From NCBI GenBank assembly GCA_022510545.1, contig JAFLTG010000021.1:1-38461 (forward strand): a DNA stretch of 38,461 nucleotides. Direction: 5' to 3'. Below, piece by piece: positions 32,809 through 38,461 of the stretch. Position 1 is the stretch's first letter; each line of letters opens with the position of its first letter. The DNA is from Lachnospiraceae bacterium (GTDB lineage Bacteria; Bacillota; Clostridia; Lachnospirales; Lachnospiraceae). Below the pieces are notes generated by a model. The model was given only the letters and a program-made list of their open reading frames with translations. It did no database searches and was not told where the DNA came from. The translations under genes were made by a program, and so were the position numbers.

Positions 32809-32891
32809 TGATGCAAATTTGATGCAAAAATGATGTGACTTTGATACAAAAATGATGATTTTATGATGCAGCTCTTGTGTAATCTTGTACT
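32809..32891 (+). promoter_or_regulatory. Six 11-bp direct repeats with promoter, copy B
   Basis: TGATG (once TGATA) begins at 32809, 32820, 32831, 32842, 32853 and 32864, again exactly 11 bp apart. Over 78 bases only seven differ from copy A at 24860. The equivalent -10 hexamer is TGTACT (32886-32891), weaker than the TATAAT of copy A, so this promoter may depend more on its activator. It drives the amidase-deacetylase gene. Confidence 0.75.
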
Positions 32892-32902
32892 AAAGAGAAA
32901 AC

Positions 32903-32953
32903 ATGAGGGCTGTATTGGTTTATGATGACGAACTCGGAAAATATACCGCATAG
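32903..32953 (+). CDS. Possible 16-residue leader peptide
   Basis: An ATG-initiated frame, MRAVLVYDDELGKYTA, ends in TAG at 32951-32953. The stop is part of the TAGGAGGAG ribosome site of the amidase-deacetylase gene, so translation of the two could be coupled. The start has only a weak ribosome site (AAGAGA). Too short to judge by composition; could be chance. Confidence 0.3.
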   Translation: MRAVLVYDDELGKYTA

Positions 32954-32964
32954 GAGGAGAAGTA

Positions 32965-34416
32965 ATGTACGCAGACGGAACATATATGACATCGTATAGT
33001 CGTGATTATATTAGAAAGGAAAAAAGAATTAAAACAAGCAGGCGTATTATGGCGGCTGCCATGGCGATGTGTATAACAGGTGCGGTTTTGTTAACATCAT
33101 TAAAAATAGTAATCGGTGAAATTATTATAACCGGAAGTACGTTGTCAATAAAAAGTAATGCCGTAGCAATATCGTGTACCTCCTCATATGATACAACTGC
33201 CGAAAGTATAACCTTTGAAAATATTGTAAATAAAAAGGTAATGGATATAGCGGCGATGATAGAAGAAGCGAGACCTCCGGTTGTTTTTCTTGATGCCGGA
33301 CATGGCGGCGAGGATGGCGGATGTGTGAGCGGAAAAGTATTGGAGAAAAACGTCAACCTTGAAATTGCAAAACTTGTTAAAGCACGTCTGGAAAATTTAG
33401 GCTATAAAGTTATAATGTCAAGAGAAGATGATACATTTGTAAGTAAGGAAGATAGAGTAGAAGCTGCCAACAGTGCCAAAGCAGATATCTATGTAAGCAT
33501 ACACCAGAACTTTTCAAAGGATTCCAATGTAAAAGGTATGGAAGTATGGTATGACGGAATCGATACAAAGCGTGATAATAAAAGGCTTGCACAGCTGATC
33601 AGACAGCAGACGATTAAGACTACGGAAAGTGTGGAAAGAGAACTCAGAGGAAATGCCGATTTTTATGTAACCGGAAGTACGAACATGCCGGCCTGTCTTA
33701 TAGAAACCGGATTTTTATCCAATGCCACAGAACGTGGGAATCTTACCGGCGAAGAATATCAGAATAAGATTGCAGACGGAATAGCAAATGGGATTGAATA
33801 TTATTTTAATCCAAAAACAATGTACCTTACATTTGATGATGGTCCTTCCGAAGAAAACACCGAAAAAATTCTGGATACCCTGAGAGAGAGAGGAATCAAG
33901 GCAACCTTTTTCCTGATAGGGGAAAATGTAAGGAAGTATCCCGATGTGGCACGTCGCATTGTAGCAGAAGGCCACACCATAGGAATACATAGCGATATCC
34001 ATAATTACGATGTTATATATAAAAGTGCGGATGCTTTTATAAGTGATTTTGAGAATGCACATAAGACCGTCTATGAAGTAACGGGAGTAGATACCAAACT
34101 ATTCCGCTTTCCGGGTGGAAGCATCAACGATTACAATAAAAATGTCAGAGCTGAAATAATAGAAGAAATGACCAAGCGCGGATATATATACTATGATTGG
34201 AACGCCAGTCTCGAAGATGCGGATATCAAAAAAGACATAAAGGTAAAAGAATTAATTGAAAACGGTGTAACATCTACTCTTGGACGCAATAAAGTAGTTA
34301 TGTTGGCGCACGATGTTGTGGATAATACAAGCTTGTGTCTGGATAAACTCCTAGACAGTCTTCCGGAATATGAAATAAAGGCTATTGATGAAGATGTGAT
34401 GCCGATACAGTTCTAA
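32965..34416 (+). CDS. N-acetylmuramoyl-L-alanine amidase fused to a polysaccharide deacetylase
   Basis: A 483-residue exported protein with a hydrophobic anchor at about 28-52. Residues 108-275 are an Amidase_3 domain, with zinc ligands H113 (DAGHGG), E127 (LEKNVNLE) and H180 (SIHQN) and catalytic E247 (LIETGFLSN); such enzymes cut the peptide stem from muramic acid in peptidoglycan. Residues 285-475 are a NodB deacetylase domain, with D291-D292 (TFDDGP), H342-x3-H346 and the RFPGGS motif; such enzymes remove acetyl groups from glycan. One protein therefore carries two wall-modifying activities. GGAGGAG precedes the ATG. The 11-bp repeat promoter upstream ties it to the adjacent two-component system. 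Confidence 0.93.
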   Translation: MYADGTYMTSYSRDYIRKEKRIKTSRRIMAAAMAMCITGAVLLTSLKIVIGEIIITGSTLSIKSNAVAISCTSSYDTTAESITFENIVNKKVMDIAAMIEEARPPVVFLDAGHGGEDGGCVSGKVLEKNVNLEIAKLVKARLENLGYKVIMSREDDTFVSKEDRVEAANSAKADIYVSIHQNFSKDSNVKGMEVWYDGIDTKRDNKRLAQLIRQQTIKTTESVERELRGNADFYVTGSTNMPACLIETGFLSNATERGNLTGEEYQNKIADGIANGIEYYFNPKTMYLTFDDGPSEENTEKILDTLRERGIKATFFLIGENVRKYPDVARRIVAEGHTIGIHSDIHNYDVIYKSADAFISDFENAHKTVYEVTGVDTKLFRFPGGSINDYNKNVRAEIIEEMTKRGYIYYDWNASLEDADIKKDIKVKELIENGVTSTLGRNKVVMLAHDVVDNTSLCLDKLLDSLPEYEIKAIDEDVMPIQF

Positions 34417-34494
34417 CGGTAATTAACGGAATAACGTTCACACTTGCACGTCATGCAAAATCATGATATATTCTAATCAAAGCATATTTTCTAT

Positions 34495-34640
34495 ATACAG
34501 GGCAGCCATTCCTGGCAGTCCTGTATTCAAAAAGAACTTCTTAATGCCATCCGGCATTCTGCGTTACGAAAATCCATGCTTTTAATCCACATATTAATTA
34601 GAGCAGGGGTTTTCCAAATACTCCTGCGGACACACAGGAG
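34495..34640 (+). promoter_or_regulatory. Structured leader with mutually exclusive hairpins before the Rpn nuclease gene
   Basis: Three structures are visible. A 14-bp stem with one mismatch and a four-base loop spans 34495-34526. GCAGGGG (34603-34609) can pair with CTCCTGC (34621-34627). The same CTCCTG (34621-34626) can instead pair with CAGGAG (34635-34640), which is the ribosome site. The last two are mutually exclusive, so the leader could switch translation on or off. No T-run is present, so control would be at translation. A small AATGCC/GGCATT hairpin lies between. Confidence 0.5.
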
Positions 34641-34649
34641 GAATTGAAT

Positions 34650-35618
34650 ATGGTACATGACATTACATGGAAAGACTACTTTTCAGACAATGAGCGTTAC
34701 GCTGACCTCATCAATGGATTGGGTTGTGGCGGAAGGAAGGTCGTAACAAAAGACGACCTTCAAGAACTTGACACGCAGACAGCTTTTGGGCGAGGATCCA
34801 AGTTTGTCAGAAAAATCAGTAGAATGACAACCGGACGGAAAATAAAGATTCGGGACATGCTAAGAAAAGTGGCATTTGGAGTAAACTTTGCTATTATTGG
34901 GATAGAAAATCAGGAAGTAACGGACTATGCTATTGTACTGAGAAATATGGCATATGATGTAGGAGAATATGAGAAGCAAGCTGCATTAATTCGTAAGGAA
35001 ATAAGACGCAATCACAGAGGGCTGAGTAATGGAGAATACTTATATGGTTTCAGAAAAGACAGTAGACTGCACCCGGTAATAACCTTTATTCTGTACTCTG
35101 GACCGGAACCTTGGGACGGACCTGAAAAACTTCATGATATAATTGATTTCACCGATATACCTGATGAATTACGGGGAATGACATCGGATTATAAGATAAA
35201 TGTGATTGAAATCCGTAAGTTGAAAGATACAAGTATATTCAAAACAGACATACGGCAGGTGTTTGATTTTATTAGATACGCTGATGATAAAAATAGACTT
35301 AAAGAGTTGGTAGATAAAGATGAGTACTATACGAACATGGAAGAAGACGCATATGATGTAGTGGCGAATTACACCAATGCAGAAGAGCTGATAGCAGCAA
35401 AAGAGAATTATGAGAGAGAGGATGGTAAGGTAGATATGTGTAAAGCGATAAAAGATTTGATAGCAGATGGAAGAGCAGAGGGTAGAAGCTGGGGTTTAGA
35501 TGAAAAAACCAGAACCATAGTCCATAATATGCTCAAACGCAACATGTCCATACAGGATATCTGCGCAATAGCGGAATGCAGTGAAGAATTTGTAAAAGAA
35601 GTTTCAAAAACTTTATAA
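34650..35618 (+). CDS. Rpn-family recombination-promoting nuclease / putative transposase
   Basis: A 322-residue protein of the Rpn (PD-(D/E)xK) family that is common and multi-copy in Lachnospiraceae. Recognised by the opening ITWKDYFSDNERYADLINGL, the IIGIENQEVTDYAIVLRNMAYD segment (about 87-108) carrying the E-x-Q nuclease core, PVITFILYSGPEPWDGP, and the C-terminal helix with IQDICAIAECSEEFV. E. coli Rpn proteins are calcium-stimulated DNA endonucleases that raise RecA-independent recombination. The ATG at 34650 is eight bases behind AGGAGG; a TTG six bases earlier is less likely. The ribosome site can be masked by the leader hairpin. Confidence 0.85.
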   Translation: MVHDITWKDYFSDNERYADLINGLGCGGRKVVTKDDLQELDTQTAFGRGSKFVRKISRMTTGRKIKIRDMLRKVAFGVNFAIIGIENQEVTDYAIVLRNMAYDVGEYEKQAALIRKEIRRNHRGLSNGEYLYGFRKDSRLHPVITFILYSGPEPWDGPEKLHDIIDFTDIPDELRGMTSDYKINVIEIRKLKDTSIFKTDIRQVFDFIRYADDKNRLKELVDKDEYYTNMEEDAYDVVANYTNAEELIAAKENYEREDGKVDMCKAIKDLIADGRAEGRSWGLDEKTRTIVHNMLKRNMSIQDICAIAECSEEFVKEVSKTL

Positions 35619-35760
35619 AAATATATTGTGCTTACATCTTATGCTTATGATAGCAGATGATTTCTTAATGTCATCATAATATACACTTCCAATATTTTCT
35701 TTGTAATTATTTCATAAAAAATCTCACTAAATATTGGTTAATAAAACAATAAAAACTTTC

Positions 35761-35828
35761 TTGATAAAACCACCATATTTTATTATACTGAAAATAGTAC
35801 AACGCAACCGGTTGCGCAACTGTTGCGT
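35761..35828 (+). promoter_or_regulatory. Promoter with paired GCAAC/GTTGC palindromes, possible LacI-type operators
   Basis: -35 TTGATA (35761-35766), 17-bp spacer, -10 TATACT (35784-35789). Just after the expected start are a perfect 14-bp palindrome CGCAACCGGTTGCG (35803-35816) and, overlapping it, the odd-centred palindrome CGCAACTGTTGCG (35815-35827). The first has the CG-centred form of LacI/GalR-type operators, common in sugar regulons; position after the start would suit repression. The outer arms could also form an mRNA hairpin. Confidence 0.55.
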
Positions 35829-35883
35829 AGGGCGTTTTTAATATACAGAATCTTGTTAAAAAATTAAAATTGGGAGGTATAAG

Positions 35884-38461
35884 ATGAAGAAAACAATGAA
35901 ACAGTTTTTCCAAAAAGGTCTTAGCGGAATTTTGTGCGCTGCAATGGTATTGACAAGTCTTTCAATACCGGAAATGACAGCATATGCGTCACAGACCGAG
36001 CTTACAGACGAAGTGGAAATGACTGCAGAAACTAATGAAGAGATTACGAATGAGTCTGATGCCGAAGGGTCAGGCTCTGTTGTGTCTGAAGATATTTCCG
36101 GTGATGAGGATAACGATGCCGGAACTTCGGATTCCAATTCAGATAAAGAAGATGCAGGCGATGCTGAAGGAGAAAGCGATACAGTTGGTGCTGCGGATAA
36201 GGTGGTTAAGTCTACAGATGTCGTAGGCGCTGCTGAAGTTGATAAGCTGGAGGCCGAGGTATCTGAGGATGGGGAAACCGATGATAATCTTTTGACGAAT
36301 GGGGATTTTGAAACCATTGAAAATTATAACCCTACTAATTGGACTATTGATTGGAGCGGATGGCTTGGTGGTAATTATGGATCGTTTAACGCAAGATCGG
36401 ACGGATATTTGGATTGGTGGGTAGCATCAGGAACAACAAATCAGAAAGTATCATTAAGCCAGTCCCTTTCTTATGTTACTGCAGGAAAATATACATTGTC
36501 AGCAGAGGTGGGAGGAGCACATGCGTCAGATGTGATATCTTTAACTGCAAAGAAGTCTGATGCTGATGCAGATACTGCGCCTTTGGCAGAAGTAGATCTT
36601 GGTGAAGGTAAGGGCTGGTGCAATTGGCAACAGGTTAAGACTGTTTTTGAAATAACAGAAGGAGATAATATAGATGATATAACCGTTTCGGTGGAGGGTT
36701 ATCTGGGAGATACAGCGGCGGAAAACAGTCTACAGCTGTCAAATGTAAAACTCTCTATTGAAATGAACCTCGGTGTATTAAGAAGTTTGGTTGAAAAGGC
36801 AAAAACTTTAAATGAGAATGATTATACTACAGAATCTTGGAGTGATTTTAAAACAGCGTACCAAACTGCTACAGCATTATTGGAAGAGTTAAAAAATGAA
36901 GATAATGAATATACTAGTGAAAGCACTGATATAGCAGATGATTACTTAGCTTTGTTTAAAGCAATGAATAATCTGACAGAAGAAGAGGATGCAGTTACAG
37001 TAACTTTTAATTATTATGTTGAAGATACTGACGGTAAGGGCGTTGGAATTTATCAGTGGGGTGATAAGGTATCTTCCAGTGCTATTGCAGATTGGAGTAT
37101 ATGGGATAGTACGATATACGAAATGACTGAGACTAAGTATACGGGATGGTACACAATTGACCTTACATTTACTGGCGATGCAACTGATGATGCCAATTTC
37201 CAAGTAGTTGTTGAAGATCGGACGTCAAGTAGCTTATTTAAATGTGGAAGTTCGGATAATTCAGACTGGTATTCTAAATTTTTCAATGGTGATGAAACTA
37301 CCTATGCGGTTAAGCAATTTGGAGATGACTACAAACTTTACGAAGGTGAGTCTGCTGTAACCACTGCTATGCGCAACGTCACATTATATGTATACCGTGA
37401 CGATGGCATACCTGTTATTGGGGCAGCAGACACACTTAGAGCTGTAGATGATAGTGGAGAGATATCTAACCTGGAGGAAGATTTTTCTGAAGACTGGGGC
37501 AAGTTTTATGTTATGGAGGAAGACTCTCAGCCGAATTGGTATTACTTAACATTCAGCGTGCCTAGTAAACCGACTGACAAGCTATTTGAGTTATATGTAA
37601 CAGCTGATGCAACTTCATCATACGGAACTTGGAAAGAGAAATTTATTGAAGGAAGTGGCGATGGTACAAACGTTACTCCTGTCTTTAGCGGCAAAATCTA
37701 CTACAAAAACGGTGTGTTCTCAGATTCCAGAGACATAACCCTTAAGATGTTAGAAGAATTAATAGCCGAGGCAGAGGCTATAACAGATCAAAATTCCTAT
37801 ACTGAAGCATCTTGGCAGACATTTAGTACTGCTCTTACAGCAGCTAAAGCGGTTTATGAAGAGCTTAAAGACAATGGCGATTCTTATACAGATCCTAGCG
37901 GAGAAACTAAACTCACAAATGCCTACAACACATTAAAATTAGCCAAGGATAACCTCAAAGAAAAAGGTCGAACAGTAACCTTTAACTATTATGCTGGTAA
38001 TACTGGCGGTAAGAAAGTTGGAATCTATAAATGGTGTTCAAATAATAATATAACTCCCGAAACGGATTCATATTGGGCATTTTGGGACTCATATGCCTAT
38101 GAAATGACCAAGACTGAGTATCCGGGCTGGTACACTATAGACCTTACATTTACCGGAAGCGTAGAAGATAATGCCACTTTCCAAGTAGTTATCGAAGGTG
38201 AAACTTCAGAAGCTGCCTTTAAATGCGGAAGCGATAGCAACAATGCGGGTAATTCAACTATCTATAAAGCAATTTTTTCGGGTGAGGAAAATACCTATGC
38301 AATTAGAACATTTGGTGAAAGCACTGCCAAACTATACAAAGGTGACACCGAAGTAAATACTGCTATGCGCAACATAACACTATACGTATACAGCGCAGAC
38401 GCAACACCTGCCATAGGTGCAGGCAGCGAACTTATAACTATTGATGAAAGCACAGGAACAG
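35884..38461 (+). CDS. Large secreted modular protein with FIVAR and carbohydrate-binding-like repeats (3' end outside window)
   Basis: The frame is open from ATG 35884 (GGGAGG upstream) to the window end, 859 codons. It has a signal peptide (about 1-35, ending AYA), then an acidic Ser/Asp/Glu-rich linker (37-130), then a CBM4/9-like beta domain opening LLTNGDFETIENYNPTNW (about 138-295). After this come a FIVAR-like helical unit (about 300-360), a domain of about 145 residues (373-519), an unassigned region, a second FIVAR-like unit (620-694) and a second copy of the 145-residue domain (697-849). The repeated domain has FNYY...GIYxW, GWYTIDLTFTG, FKCGS, AMRNxTLYVY, and resembles starch/sugar-binding modules. 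The enzyme part, if any, lies beyond the window. Probable polysaccharide-degrading cell-surface enzyme, inferred. Confidence 0.75.
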   Translation, partial: MKKTMKQFFQKGLSGILCAAMVLTSLSIPEMTAYASQTELTDEVEMTAETNEEITNESDAEGSGSVVSEDISGDEDNDAGTSDSNSDKEDAGDAEGESDTVGAADKVVKSTDVVGAAEVDKLEAEVSEDGETDDNLLTNGDFETIENYNPTNWTIDWSGWLGGNYGSFNARSDGYLDWWVASGTTNQKVSLSQSLSYVTAGKYTLSAEVGGAHASDVISLTAKKSDADADTAPLAEVDLGEGKGWCNWQQVKTVFEITEGDNIDDITVSVEGYLGDTAAENSLQLSNVKLSIEMNLGVLRSLVEKAKTLNENDYTTESWSDFKTAYQTATALLEELKNEDNEYTSESTDIADDYLALFKAMNNLTEEEDAVTVTFNYYVEDTDGKGVGIYQWGDKVSSSAIADWSIWDSTIYEMTETKYTGWYTIDLTFTGDATDDANFQVVVEDRTSSSLFKCGSSDNSDWYSKFFNGDETTYAVKQFGDDYKLYEGESAVTTAMRNVTLYVYRDDGIPVIGAADTLRAVDDSGEISNLEEDFSEDWGKFYVMEEDSQPNWYYLTFSVPSKPTDKLFELYVTADATSSYGTWKEKFIEGSGDGTNVTPVFSGKIYYKNGVFSDSRDITLKMLEELIAEAEAITDQNSYTEASWQTFSTALTAAKAVYEELKDNGDSYTDPSGETKLTNAYNTLKLAKDNLKEKGRTVTFNYYAGNTGGKKVGIYKWCSNNNITPETDSYWAFWDSYAYEMTKTEYPGWYTIDLTFTGSVEDNATFQVVIEGETSEAAFKCGSDSNNAGNSTIYKAIFSGEENTYAIRTFGESTAKLYKGDTEVNTAMRNITLYVYSADATPAIGAGSELITIDESTGT

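Overview
The window looks like a chromosomal segment of a low-to-mid GC, Gram-positive gut anaerobe, most likely a Lachnospiraceae-type Clostridiales. This rests on gene content rather than on a marker gene: a GlpA-like dehydrogenase next to a DUF1667 protein and glycerol kinase, an AgrC/AgrA-like (GHKL/LytTR) pair, an Rpn-family nuclease, a pectin-degradation pair, strong AGGAGG ribosome sites, and a large secreted protein with FIVAR and carbohydrate-binding-like modules. No rRNA or tRNA gene was seen.

Layout. 1-2052 is defence or mobile-type DNA: the N-terminal part of a type I restriction HsdR (minus strand), a divergent small XRE regulator, and a KilA-N protein. 2283-6501 holds a CcdA-TlpA fusion, a PcRGLX/YetA-type exo-rhamnogalacturonan lyase and a KdgF-like cupin. 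6498-6722 contains the wreckage of a flavodoxin and a histidine phosphatase. 6723-8427 has a Nudix hydrolase, a YjbR-EVE fusion and an Spx/ArsC-like protein. 8467-13240 is a glycerol-3-phosphate/glycerol module (GlpA-like, FAD/NAD oxidoreductase, DUF1667, GlpK). 13284-16617 is a LytTR response regulator with two tandem paralogous sensor kinases. Behind it lies a gene-free stretch that I read as a LytTR-controlled promoter driving a ~150-nt structured non-coding RNA ending in an intrinsic terminator. 17-18 kb is azlCD. 18196-19989 is a compact XRE - ImmA/IrrE protease - PIN-like operon. 20024-24840 is a set of resistance and housekeeping accessory genes: an APH(3')-like kinase, a dead Fic gene, an MBL-fold hydrolase, a DinB-like protein, YaaA and an HD-GYP protein.

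24860-34416 is an envelope module: a lipoprotein, HAD/GNAT/HAD enzymes, a second secreted protein with Ca-binding-like loops, an OmpR-type regulator, a HAMP kinase, a membrane-anchored protein, and an amidase-deacetylase fusion. Two near-identical promoters, 8 kb apart, each carry six TGATG units at exactly 11-bp spacing, which is the geometry expected for an OmpR/PhoB-type regulator. They probably tie the lipoprotein and the wall enzyme to the local two-component system. The window ends with an Rpn-family nuclease behind a leader with mutually exclusive hairpins, and with the first 859 codons of a modular secreted protein preceded by paired GCAAC/GTTGC palindromes.

The best candidates for something undescribed are the LytTR-driven RNA at 16671-16896, the twin 11-bp-repeat promoters, the XRE/ImmA-IrrE/PIN operon with its terminator folded over a stop codon, and the switch-like leader of the Rpn nuclease. 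All family assignments are from recognition of motifs in the translated sequence; no database search was possible.
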